Shown: positions 35,911-46,406 of the stretch, piece after piece
How the letters are laid out: each line of letters begins with the position of its first letter
Numbering within the stretch: position 1 is the stretch's first letter
From: Thoreauomyces humboldtii
Taxonomy: Eukaryota > Chytridiomycota > Chytridiomycetes > Spizellomycetales > Powellomycetaceae
Assembly: GCA_027596035.1 (NCBI GenBank)
Contig: JADGJA010000007.1
Coordinates: forward strand, 1 to 64,000
Reading direction: 5' to 3'
DNA length: 64,000 nt
The notes under the pieces: generated by a model
What the model saw: the letters and a program-made list of their open reading frames with translations, nothing else
Databases searched by the model: none
Told to the model about the DNA's origin: nothing
Translations under genes and position numbers: made by a program

Positions 35911-36528
35911 ATAATCTACTTCCGCTCATCGTTGGCTCTGCTCGGCCTCACGGTTCTTTCAACTGTCCAGGCCGCCATGAAGCCGCGCGACATTCCCCAG
36001 TCAAAGTCTCGCGCCGAGCAAGCAGTGCGACTTGCCTACATGACGGACGTCCTGGGACGGACAGCTCAGCCCGCAGAAGTCGGCAACCTCGATTCCCCCA
36101 CCATCGCCGACATCATCAAGACTCAGGCTCAACTCATCGATATCCCTGCCGCCGCCCTCGATGGAAAGACTCCGGTCAAGCGGGACAACAGCCTCGTCGT
36201 CGGCACGGCCGTCACGACGATGCTGATGCCTCATATGGAAGTTTACCAGAGCTACGCTGCCGCGGCATGTGAGTCGATCAACTATAAGCCCCGTTCGGTC
36301 GACTATTGCGAGTAAAGAGCTTACTGTCTTTCCTTCTCGCTCAAAACAGACTGCCTGAACGGGCTTCCAACCTGGTCCTGCCAGGAACGATGCGACGGCG
36401 TAACATCCGGCACCATCTTTGTCAGCCAATTCCAGAACGAAGACAGCGCCGTCGGATACATCGCATACCATCCGACCACGAAGAACATCGCGGCGTAAAA
36501 TTCGCGAACGAATTCACTGGTGTCAGTA
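35911..36528 (+). pseudogene. 5' half of a secreted class 3 lipase, truncated
   Basis: Related to the intact lipase at 51254-52527 over the first 180 or so residues: a hydrophobic leader, RAEQAVRLAYMTDVLGRTAQP against EQQIRLDYMTNLIGRNATP, VYQSYAAAA, then YCLNGLPTWSCQERCDGVTSG against YCLSGMSTWTCAERCSGYTQG. The codon matching the intact gene's start is ATA (35911-35913), not ATG. An intron (36269-36349, GTGAGT...CAG) interrupts YQSYAAAA/YCLNG where the intact gene has none. After the segment corresponding to IIVAYRGT an in-frame TAA appears (36496-36498), although similar codons continue (ACGAATTCACTGGTGTC) to about 36528. There the match stops and NTPase sequence begins. The GHSLGG serine, Asp and His are all missing, so this is a dead gene. 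Confidence 0.8.
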
Positions 36529-39293
36529 TCTGAAGAAGCGCTGCAGCTCGAACTCCGTTGCGGTTGGGAGCGGGTGCGCAGCACGGGGGGCTGGGCGAGC
36601 TGAGTAGATGATGTGGCCGTATTCGCGCAACCACCCCAGAGCAGGCTGCAGCAATTGTCGCTCACTGATGGAGCGCAGCTCGTCCCACGCGTCTATCAGC
36701 AGCAACACGCGGCGATTGGCCAGGTCGTACCTGAGCGCATCGTACAGCGCACTTGGAAGCCGCAGCGCATGCAGCAGCAGTTCATGCAAGCTTGCACACG
36801 CCGTCGTGGCAAGCAGCGCGGCGAGCTCGCGAAATGTGAAGAGCACACACATGGTGAAGCTTGCAGGCTCCACTGAGGCGTGGAGCTTGTCGTGGAAGGC
36901 GTGATGCAGGGACCTGAGCGAGATGCTCTTTCCAGAGCCCTCCTGAGCGGTAAGCAGCAGTACACCGGCGCGCCGCGCGTCCTGTAACGCAACAGTCACC
37001 CAGTCCACCTCCGCTGGGCTGGAGAAGAAGCTGTCACCTGCTGGCAGCTGCTCAAATTGAAGGAGCGAGCTCGCGAGGGCAAACAAAATGTCTTGCTGGT
37101 GTGCGTGGCCGACGAATATATGTGCACCTATGTTCGCGCCGTGATCGAGCTGCTGTGCGCTGGCTTGGGTGATGAGGACGCAATGCGGGCCGTGAGGACG
37201 CTGAGCGACACTGAAGAAGCGATCTGGCGTCCACTGCGCGACCAATCCGTTTGGATCGAGCAGAATCACGGCGAACTGCCCTGCCTCAAGTCGTGTGTGT
37301 TCGTCCGCACTGAGATGCGGTTGCAGCAGCGTCGAGAGACTTATGGCCACATCGACCGCCGCGTGCATGCCCAGCTATGTTGTATCGAGTGATATGAAGT
37401 GCTTCAGGTTTGCCTGGGATCTCTCGTCGCGCGCTCGCCATCGCTGTCGAAGCTGCTGCTCCACGTTTGCGCATGCGGCATTCACGTCGTGGACTGAGAG
37501 GATCTTCAGCCCGCTGAAGTTTGCCACATGATCGAGAATGCTCGAGTACTGATAGAGGGTCACTGTGCGACGCACGCGCAGCGGGCGGATGGGCACTAGC
37601 CTGGCAGTGTCAGCGGTCGTGTAGGTGCCAGCCGCAGTCACAGCGGCCGGCGGCGAATATGGCACCGCCAGGTGGCACACGGCACGCAGAGTGCGCGGCA
37701 TCCGCATGAGACGCTGCACGCCGGTCGGCGAGGTTGCAGGTGCGCCAGGAATGCCCGAATACAGCAATATGTGCGATGCCTTTGAAAGGTGCAGTTGATG
37801 ATCGGCGTCCAGCCTGCGCTGAGTCAGAAATGCCGTGACCTCGATGCAATTGAGTGGCTCGATCGGCGTACACTGAGCTGGAAGCCATGGTAACTGCTGC
37901 TGGGAGAGGCAGACAAGCTGTGCGCCTATGGCAGGGGCCACCGCTTGCACTACACTGGGCGCGGAATCAGCGTCCACCAAGTCCACGCAGACAATTGCCA
38001 CCGACGTCCACGCGTCACTCGCAGCAAATGCAACCAGCTCGTCAGGATTATTGAACCACAGGACATGTCCGCCAGGCACCGCTAGCTCCTCAAGCACCAT
38101 AGCCAGCACTGTGGTCTTCCCTACACCCGCCTCGCCGTACCAGTTGTGGTGCTCGGAGCCAGCAGCGCCAGCAATGAGCGCAGTCTGCAGGCGCTGCACA
38201 AGCGCGTCGCGCGGAATGCGTTCCGGCCCGACGAGGTGCGAGAGCACATGGTTGATGCACTGTCGCGAGCGGTGGTTGATGCCAGCTTCCTGTGGCAGAA
38301 ACTTGGTGGTTTCGAGAATGGTCGTGATGTGCTCACGCAGCAGAACCTCATTCCATATGCGCGCTTTCTTCAGCTCGCGAAACCAGCGCCACGTCTCGGA
38401 CAGTATGAGCTTCACGGTCTGCTGGCTCAATACATCTGGTCGCACGAGCGCGAACTGCTGCGGTAGCATGTCCTCGAGGTCGTCTGCGTACGGCTGGTCG
38501 AACGCGAGCACAAGGTGATGGGTGAGGAATTCGCGGATGCGCGCTTCCAACGCAACATCGCTTAGCGGATGACACTTGGCCACATGGTAGTAGTGCTGGC
38601 CTGCGCATTCGGTCGGATTCTTTGACCAGACGGAGGCCTGTTGTCTTGCTGGTCGTCTGGTCGCAGCGCGAACGATCATGCAGCACCGATTGCTTCTTGA
38701 TGGCGGCAACCAGCTTCTTCTATGATTCGCTTCCGTCGGCCAGCGCTGCAGGAGTGAACGCGCGATAGCAGGGAATGAACGGAGGCTGCGCAGCTGCCGC
38801 GCCAGCTCGCGTCAACGGCGCGAAGACGTGTTTAGTGTCAGCAGGATGCAGGTCGGCCAGCAAATCCGGTGCGCAAGTGAAGTTCGTGTAGAAGACGCAG
38901 AGTGTGCGGCATGCGGGCGGTAGCTTTGGCTTGGTGACTTCCGGCGGCGAGTGCGGCGAGAGCATGAGGAACCAATCGTCGAAGTATTTGTGCAGCTGCA
39001 TGTTCTCATCGCTGGCGCCGCACAAAGCTCCACCCTTTAGCCGCGACAACGTTGTGGTGCTTCTGCTGCACGTGGTGTCGCTCTGTCACCACGCCTGCCT
39101 CGTCTTTGAAGTCGAACACAACGTCGTCCCACACACCGGCCTGCGCAACCTCTAAGCGCACATCGAAGTGCGATGCAGGGTGAGCCAGACAAGCCAGCAT
39201 GTAGTGCTGCGCAAGCAGCACCTGGTAGTGAGGCCCACGCAGCGCGCCCTTAAGCGAGTCACGCGTGTCATAGTACGGCACAGCAGCTGCCAC
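36529..39293 (-). pseudogene. N-terminal half of nuclease-like/STAND (NACHT) NTPase gene
   Basis: Reading from 39293 leftward: an N-terminal region (GPHYQVLLAQHYMLACLA, then VWDDVVFDFKDEAGVV and HHVQQKHH) resembles PD-(D/E)xK-type nuclease folds with a Q-x-K end, as in Cap4/DUF4297 and Avs defence proteins. It continues in another frame (LHKYFDDWFLMLSP, CVFYTNFTCAPDLL). A first P-loop follows (WYGEAGVGKTTV, near 38105-38141), then a second with the true NACHT look: Walker A TAQEGSGKS (about 36915-36945), Walker B VLLLIDAWDEL (about 36680-36710), and the sensor-type YSARPAP. The frame ends at FELQRFF, right where the lipase remnant abuts. At least two frameshifts (near 39010-39045 and 38600-38715), a stop at about 38721 and an in-frame TAG at 37375-37377 mark it as decayed, unless they are sequencing errors. 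Confidence 0.65.
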
Positions 39294-39866
39294 GACAAAT
39301 GGAAGCAGGCGTCCCGTACCTCAATTCACAGTGAGTGCGTTTCTTCTGTCTGCGGGTAGAGTTCGGTGGGCCGACAGCCACTTGCGACCCCGAAACAGAT
39401 GCGTGAAGAGAATATTGGACGGGAGTATCTGATATAGTATCGTTGTGTAAAAGACGAGAGGAGAGCGTCCAGGGTCTAGTACAGTGGGAGTCATGATGGG
39501 ACGATGGTTGGAGGAGTGACGCAGTAGTGGCACGGGGTGGCACGGGTGGCACAGCGCTCTAACAGAGAAAACACAGACGGGAAGAGCAGCGGGAAAACCC
39601 AAATAGCGAAAGGGTTCAAAACCGAGAAGTTGGCGAGAACAGGAAGAACGCGGAGGGGTCTTTCCCCTGAGCCTCCGGGAAGACGGGCTCCGCCACCCTC
39701 CGTCCCACCGGAAAAGCCGCTCCTCCTCTTGTCTCTCTCTCTCTGCTCCCGCCCCTCCAAGAAAAAACGGAACACTCCTCAGCAAAGGTTCCCGCCTCTA
39801 CAGTTGTGAAGTATACCGTATAACGGCGCAAGGGAACATCCTCATCGCCAGACATAATTAATCTCC
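39294..39866. other. Spacer between the NTPase fragment and the PH-domain gene
   Basis: About 570 bases. Minus- and plus-strand open frames overlap here but carry no motif. It probably holds the 5' flank of the NTPase relic and the promoter of the gene at 39867. A CT run lies near 39730-39745. The missing 3' half of the lipase was looked for and not found. Confidence 0.35.
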
Positions 39867-41792
39867 ATGGCGGTCGGCGTCACGAATCTCCCATCCGGGC
39901 GACCCCTCCATTTTGGAAACCTAGCCCAGAAGCGAGGCGTAGGGCAGAAGACTCGACGTTGCGTCATCATCTGCCGTCCCTGCAACACGGCAGACATCGG
40001 GTGCGTGTCAGAGCTCCTCAAGAAGCAGCGGCAGAACCGTCTTTACCTGAAGAACCCGAACGCACGCAACCAGAACGCAGCATCGGGAGCCAACGAAGTT
40101 CAAGAGTGCGACAAGGAGGACATGGAGCTGCTGGGTCATCTGGCAAAGGCCGCTGTCACCGGTGAGCGACTTGGAGCGGTTGGATGGACTGGACGCTGCC
40201 CAGTGGGCCGAACGACTCCGTAGGAATCCTCTTTTTTTGCTCATCATACGGATGCCATGATATTTTTTTTTTCTTTCCATCCTTCTCCAGACTGTCCGCT
40301 TGTCATCGTAGGAACCACCTCGCCCACCTTCATCCACTTCAGCAACGTCGACACCATCTTGGACGAGCGCGAATCGGGCCAAGCCTGCACCTTTACCCTC
40401 ATCACCCCGGAAAAGGAGCATCGCTTCTCTGCCGACATGTCCACGGATTACACAGAGTGGATCTTCGCCATGCGAGAGGCGATCACTTCTGGAAACCGTC
40501 GATCGTACATGCAGGACTACCCGTCTCCGCCTCAACCTTCGCGAGCGAAACGTTCGCAATCGTTCTCGCAGCGCTTCGGTCTTCCGACCAGGAGGCCGTC
40601 GGTGCAGACTCTCCCATCCGTTTACGACCTGGAATCGGAGACTGACGAGCAGATTGTGGATATCACTCCTCCCGTTGGAGACGATGGAGTGCTGGATGAG
40701 GTGGCGGTGGCGGCTGAAGGATCCGAGGAGCTCCCCCAGGAGGAACCTGAGCAGGTGCCCGAGACGGAGGAGGAGGAGGTCTTCCAGGAAGCTGTTGAGA
40801 CACCTGTCGAAGCAAACGAGGAAGCTCTCGACGCGACGGAATCGGAACACCCTGTTCCAGCACCCTACGTCCCTCGTCCCGATGTTCCACCTCGCAAGCG
40901 CTCCGTCACGAACGTGCGGTTCTCTGACCGTCCTCCTTCCCTCATCTCCGAGGAAGGGGACGAGGTCGTCGTCTTGCCCGCGGTTCCCGAAAAGGACGTC
41001 GTCGCACAAGCCCCGGAAGTCGCAGCTCCTGCCGATTCTCGTCCCCTCTCGGTCGCATCGTCCACCGGTCGTCCCCTCTCGTCCACATCCTCCAATCTGA
41101 ACTGGGAACGTCCCGGTGGTCGTGGTGGTGCGAAGCTGCCCATCAGGCCCCTCGTGTCGCTGGAAGAGGCACCCGTCATCGCTGGTGGTTTGGTTGGTTC
41201 ACCCACTACCGAACCAGAGTCCTTCTCGGACGCTCGTCCGGCTACCCAACGATCCCTGTCCCGCAAGATCTCGACGATCCTCGGAGGCAGCACCGATGAC
41301 GACCATCAACTTGGAAGTCCCAGGTCCATCTCCAAGAAACTCTCGAGCTTCTTCGACTCGAGTTCGACGAGCCTTTCCCGCGGACGAGGAAGATCCAACC
41401 AACGGACGAAGAGACAGCAGCAACCCGCCAGCCTTCCGACCTCAACCGTCGTCTCCAGGGACGCCTCCCCGACCTCCCGATCGGGCGCGGACGGGGACGC
41501 GAGGAAGGCGACACGATCCCGGAGCCTGGTCAGGATGTTCGGAAGGTCGTCCTCGGCCGTCGACGTGACGGCCGACGACCGCTCGGACGCCACGGGTGGA
41601 GAGAGGAAGGGTCGATCGAGGTCTAGGTCGGGTACCAGAAGTCGAAGCTCGTCTCTTACCAGGGTCTTCACCCTGGTCCCTTCGTTGCGAACCATCAAGA
41701 CGAAGAGTCTCGGCAACATGTTCAGACAGCATGCCGGTGAACCTGAAGTCAGCGATGAAGACGATATCGAGGAGAGGGGAAGGAAGGTGTAA
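39867..41792 (+). CDS. PH-domain protein with long disordered acidic/Ser-rich tail
   Basis: Two exons (39867 to about 40161, and 40291-41792) encode about 598 residues. Residues about 15-165 look like a pleckstrin homology domain split by the intron. Strands resembling GNLAQKRGVGQKTRRCVII come first, and the end TFTLITPEKEHRFSADMSTDYTEWIFAMREAI carries the invariant C-terminal tryptophan. The tail is low-complexity: an acidic stretch near 40690-40800 (EELPQEEPEQVPETEEEEV) and Ser/Arg-rich patches (SRSRSGTRSRSSSL) near 41615-41650. A membrane- or cortex-associated adaptor is plausible, but no further domain was recognised. The intron contains a T9 run. A 3' poly-T run lies at about 41876-41889 after the stop. 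Confidence 0.7.
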
Positions 41793-42045
41793 AAGTTGGC
41801 GGTGTTATTAGTGCTCTCTTCTTTTTGTTTTTTTGATCTGTTTTGTGTTGACCGACCGTTATCGTGTGTATTTTGTTTTTTTTTTTTTTGTTGTCTTACA
41901 TTTCTAATAGATAGATTTTTCTCATTGTGACGAGCAACATACAACGCTCCCTTCTTTATCCATCTATGATACTATTTTCCCCTCCGCCTCTTCTAAATGT
42001 AAAATGAAAAGCCAAACAACTTGGTTCTCAGATCTAGTTTCCCTT

Positions 42046-43572
42046 TCATCGCTCCTGAAGCCTATAGATGACCAAGACGACGCCTCTGGATTCGACCCTC
42101 GCTCCCAGCTGAACCTCCTGCACGTTCTCGTCATCGCATTTGTACCACTGCGAGCCTCCTCGAACGCGCGAGTACGCCAAAAAGTGACCCTAAAGGAAAA
42201 AGATACAGAAATAGGCAAGTGTTACCTCCACTGTGGCAAGAAACAGAAACGAGAGGGGGGCGATAGGCAAGGCGGCCTTTCTTCTTCAACGTACCTGAGT
42301 GTTCGTGACGAACCCATGAAGCCTGTAGAACGTCTTCTGTTCCGACTCTCTGTTGGCGAGATAGAACCCGAGGTCGATCTCGAGCGGTAGCTCGACCGTC
42401 GTATTGTGAAAGATGCCCTGTCGAAAGTCCGCTGGACGCTCGAGGAGGATGGTGAGGAAGTGTGGTAACCTGGAAAGTTTGATCTGCCGATCCGGTGACG
42501 GGTTTTGCAAAGCAAACGGTGAAGATGTCGAGGAATTCCCGGATGGAGGTGGAGTTGGTTGATGTCCCAGACGGTGGGAAGAGGTCTTCGCCTTTAGTTT
42601 GCCTCCAAAGAAGAAGGAAGCGACCGCATGTCCGAAGCGGTCGTTCAGAAGCGAGACGAGGGTGATCGTGTCGGACACGTCGTACTGGGCGAGGGAGATT
42701 CGCAGTAACGGATTGGTTTCCTCTGTCGTGTCGAACGATTTCGATTCATCGACCGCTTCAGGTCCGGTCGTTCCAGCCGCCACGGCCGCTGCTCTCGCAG
42801 CACGCTGCTCCAGGAGGGAAGGATGCGGTGCATCCACCAATCCGATCTCGAACCGCCTTCCGAACCGCGTGCTCGTGAGAACATCCATCAGCGCCTTCAC
42901 CGCCCTGGCCAGATCGTCGACGAGCATGTTCTTTCCGACAGGGTCATCGTCGGGAGGGAGGTGACTGGCCTCGAGCCACCACGGCATGGCTACTAGTTCG
43001 GGTGGAGCCACTTTGATCTGATCCTCTTGATATCCGTCACCGTGCAGAACCCGCATCATCTCCACGAACTCGGCCACCCGCGGTAGTTTGGATGCTGCAG
43101 GAAGCTCTTCGTTGAGGGCAGGAAGACATGTGAAGACCTGGTACCGATCGGACCCCGGTCAGAATGCAAGTTTGTGAAAATGGCCTTGAGGGTCGTGGCC
43201 GTACCTGGAGAAGGGCGTTCAGCGCTGATCGAGGCTTCCCGCCGTTCGGATTTGGAAGACCGGGAAGAACACTGAAGAGGAGCAGGATGATGCGCATGAG
43301 TGATTCGTAAGAGAGAGAGAGCGCGCGCAAAGAGAGAGGCCTTCCCGCCCCCTGCGTGGGGTACCTACTCGTTGGGTGCGTAAGAAATGCAGGGCTCGTT
43401 CATTTCCTCTTCCTGCGGTGGGTGGACAATGACTAGTAACGGTGACGGTCAAAGGATACTCTTGAAGCAGGGACACTCGACTGAAGTGAGACTTACCTTC
43501 GGGCAAGAGAGGAAACGACTTTCCACTGCTTGGCAAAGCCGGTCGTTCGGCGGGGAGAGGTGTGAAGGTCAT
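42046..43572 (-). CDS. USP-family ubiquitin hydrolase-like protein, catalytic Cys not visible
   Basis: Multi-exon minus-strand gene of the ubiquitin-specific protease fold. The His box is clear: GHFLAYSRVRGGSQWYKCDDENVQ (about 42180-42110), preceded by FYRLHGFVTNTQ, the usual USP strand, across an intron with a GTACGT donor. The expected Cys box, GL-x-N-x-GNTCFLN, is instead read near 43260-43205 as GLPNPNGGKPRSALNALLQ, with Ser or Arg at the Cys position and extra residues. Between them lies LSRLPHFLTILLERP, the usual USP core helix/strand. The N-terminus (start 43572, MTFTPLPAERPALPSSGKSF) is uncertain, and so are one or two short exons between 43480 and 43290. If the model is right, the protein is a pseudo-protease that could still bind ubiquitin. 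Confidence 0.65.
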
Positions 43573-44167
43573 GGACGGGAGAAGCGCAAGGAGGACGTCG
43601 TCAGCGTGAGGGCGACGTCGATGTAGGGTAGAAGCCAGAGTTGGAAGGACGGATTGCTAGGGCCTGTTTCGATGATCACTTGGACTAATGTAGTGTGAGT
43701 TGTAGTGTGAGAATGGGTGAGTGCTGAAATGGGGAGCGCGTTGATTCCACATGGGGATCAGCGATATCAAGCCATGACGGCGTGTGAAATGTTGTTGTAC
43801 GCCACAAGCAAAGCGATAGGACTTGCGAGCGAGTGGCTGTGCTGGTCCCAATTTGCACCCGGTTTCGGCTAAAATGGGAGCGCCTGTGCTCGGCACAAAG
43901 CAGAGTCACCCAACCCACAATCTCCCCCCGGTTCCTGCCGTGTGCGTCAACCGACGACTTTTTGCATTGCACGAAAGGCTCGCCATACCCCAGAGAGGAG
44001 CCGAGGGACAACGACCAGTCTTTAACCAAACAGCACTTTCAGAGCTCTCTCGCTCCCTCGTACGTGCGCGTTCGTTATCTTAGTGCAGAGCACCAGCGAG
44101 AAACAGACTACTCCTACTCTCCGCCTCGCGGGAATACAGCCTCGGACATTAGGAGCATCCCGGAACC
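43573..44167. promoter_or_regulatory. Divergent spacer before the peroxisomal carrier gene
   Basis: About 595 bases between two starts pointing apart. Open frames on both strands lack motifs. Promoters of both neighbours should lie here; no TATA box was identified. Confidence 0.35.
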
Positions 44168-45385
44168 ATGGCCAGCAACTCACTGACCCCGTTCGGCAAC
44201 GCAACAGCAGGAGCCCTTGGCGCGCTGTCTGCCAACCTCGCCGTCTTTCCTCTGGACGTGTACGTCTGAAGGAGCGGGCGATGAGAAACCAAACACTGCG
44301 AACTGACTCGAGCGTGCTTCCCATACAGCATCAAAACTCGTTTGCAGGTCCAAACAAAGGAAATGAAGTCCCACCCAGGGTCACAGCACTATACCTCTGC
44401 CGCAGATGCGTTCCTGAAGATCCTCGCCGCCGAGGGACCTTCCGGTCTATACTCGGGTCTAGGCGCCGGACTCTTCGGAACCGTCGCCAGCGCATTCTCC
44501 TACTTTTACTTCTACTCGTACGTCCGCGGAACCTATCAGAAACGCGTGCCTGGAGAGATATCGACCGGAATGGAGCTCGTTCTGGGTGCGATATCCGGTG
44601 CCATGAGTCAAATCTGCACTCTACCCGTCGGCGTGGTCACGACAAGGTGAGTCTCGCGCGTACGGAAACGCCATCTGCTTTGGCTTCCTTTCCACTAACC
44701 CTCCACTGGCCTGCATCCATTAGACTTCAGACGTCGACAAAGGACGAGAAGCTATCATTTGTGGGCACCACCAAGAAGATTCTTCGCGACGAAGGCGTGC
44801 AGGGTCTCTGGCGGGGTCTTCAGGCTTCCCTCGTACTCTGCGTCAACCCTGCCATCACGTATGGCATGTTTGAGCGTCTGAAGACCATTTACCTTCTCCG
44901 CATCGGAAACGTCGGAGGCCGACTGACAAAGGGCCAAACCTTCATCATCGGCGCTCTGTCGAAAGCTCTTGCCACGATTGTCACATGTACGTCGCATTCC
45001 TCACATTTGCTGTGACATGTGCAGGGTCGACTCGAAAAACGCTTGGGACGCTCACTTACCTCCTCTTTCAGACCCTTACATCATGGCCAAGGTCAAGATG
45101 CAGTGGAAGCCCCCAAAGGGTCTCGATCAGAAGGACCTCGAGGCGGTTACCTACAAGTCGTCCATCGACATTCTGCAAAAGGTCTTAGCTCGGGAAGGAC
45201 TCGGTGGATGGTACAACGGTCTCCAGCCTCAACTTATCAAGGCGGTCATCTGTCAGTCGATCCTCTTTGTTTGCAAGGACCAGTTCGGAGCTTGGACCGT
45301 GCTCCTCTTTTCCTTGTTCGCAAAGGCGAAGGCTGCCAAGCTCGGCACCGCTGCCACGGCAGCCACCACGACGGGGGCAAAGTAG
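44168..45385 (+). CDS. Mitochondrial-carrier family, PMP47/SLC25A17-type peroxisomal transporter
   Basis: Carrier of the six-TM SLC25 fold, probably exchanging adenine nucleotides across the peroxisomal membrane for beta-oxidation. Four exons with matching phases. The ATG at 44168 starts MASNSLTPFGNATAGALGAL. The three signature repeats are FPLDVIKTRLQ (split by intron 1), LPVGVVTTRLQ (split by intron 2) and YPYIMAKVKMQW (split by intron 3). Repeats 2 and 3 depart from the P-x-(D/E) consensus, as is usual in the peroxisomal PMP47 subfamily. Each repeat is followed by a G-rich helix (EGPSGLYSGLGAGL, EGVQGLWRGLQASL, EGLGGWYNGLQPQL). The C-terminus is Ala/Thr-rich and ends with AK. About 330 residues, complete. 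Confidence 0.88.
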
Positions 45386-46281
45386 AGAGTATGAGAAGGA
45401 ATTAAAGACTAGCCTCTAGAACAATTTCATTCGGGTTAACTAAGGAAACTACATAAGCACGTTCAAGATAAGTTTTTATCTTACGCCGCTTCTTCAAGCA
45501 TGGATCTCTCTGCTCGCGGGTTCAGACGAGGGGTTCTCCATATGTTCAACCTTTCATTGGGAGACATCGACTCCATACTCCGTAACCTGTCGAATTTTGG
45601 CCCGGACTGCGCAGTCCATCGGCAGGGACAACACTCTGGATGCATTCGCTCGTATTCTCCCATAATGACATGGTAGCGATTCCCGCCCTTGCACGGCCAT
45701 ATCTACCGCTTTTCTGATGGTACCGCCCGTTTTCCTCGCATCTTGTTTTTCTCGATCCCTCTCCCCGTTTGTTTTGTAACGAACGTCGGCATGTCCGAAC
45801 AACAGCAACAGCACCGATTGTCCAGTTCTTTCGGATCAACGGTCCGGCCCCCATAACGGGTCGGAACGGAAGATTCATGTATCACAGGCACACGCTCTGT
45901 TTCTTTTTTCTTTTTTCATTCCAAGGTCCTAAAGCAAGGATAATGAATAACAGTCACCAACAACAAGGGTAACGCGTCTACCAGATTTCCTGTTCACTCA
46001 CAGCCGCACAGCGATCCGTGGCTTGACCCTCGACCCGAACGTCCCGATGCCAGAAACTCGGTCAGAACTCGAGAGCGCGCGCAGTTTCCCAGAGATTTTA
46101 TAGCACATGCCGAGCAGACACTCGGAACGGAACTGCAGTTCCGCATGACCTTCCGGTCCGGGTGGAGACAGCCAATCGGGTGCTCGTTCGGGATGGCGCA
46201 ATCGTCAAAACGTATGGAAAAGGTCTGCACAGGCCGTTTTTGTTAGTGTTCAGGCCTTTTTGGAACTTCCGACGATTCCGC

Positions 46282-46289
46282 TATAAAAG
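46282..46289 (+). promoter_or_regulatory. TATA box without an evident gene
   Basis: TATAAAAG followed about 25-110 bases later by a strongly pyrimidine-rich leader (TTTCCTCTTCCCCTTTT). The layout matches the promoter of the lipase gene, which has TATAAAAGG at 51165. The first downstream ATG (near 46413) is immediately followed by a stop. Confidence 0.55.
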
Positions 46290-46354
46290 AGATGCGGTCC
46301 TTCGCCTTTCCTCTTCCCCTTTTCTACATCATCCGCACCTTCCTCTCTTTCGCT

Positions 46355-46406
46355 TCATCCAATCTAGTCATCCGATCTAGTCATCCGATCTAATCATCCG
46401 ATCTCA
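46355..46406 (+). repeat. Four tandem 13-bp repeats (TCATCCGATCTAG)
   Basis: Units at 46355-46367 (one G-to-A change), 46368-46380 (exact), 46381-46393 (last base changed) and 46394-46406 (last two bases changed). The block lies in the CT-rich leader downstream of the TATA box. Confidence 0.9.

Noticed and set aside
30360..39330. Terminal inverted repeats or target duplications bounding a mobile element
   Set aside because: Compared by eye at both flanks and not found; no transposase, integrase or reverse transcriptase motif lies within the region.
39294..39866. Possible continuation of the lipase 3' half right of the NTPase fragment
   Set aside because: Neither strand shows GHSLGG, the Asp motif or FGPWC, so a simple insertion of the NTPase into an intact lipase is not supported.
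45500..45676. 58-codon plus-strand frame after the carrier gene
   Set aside because: Too short, no motif, no promoter signal; likely chance.
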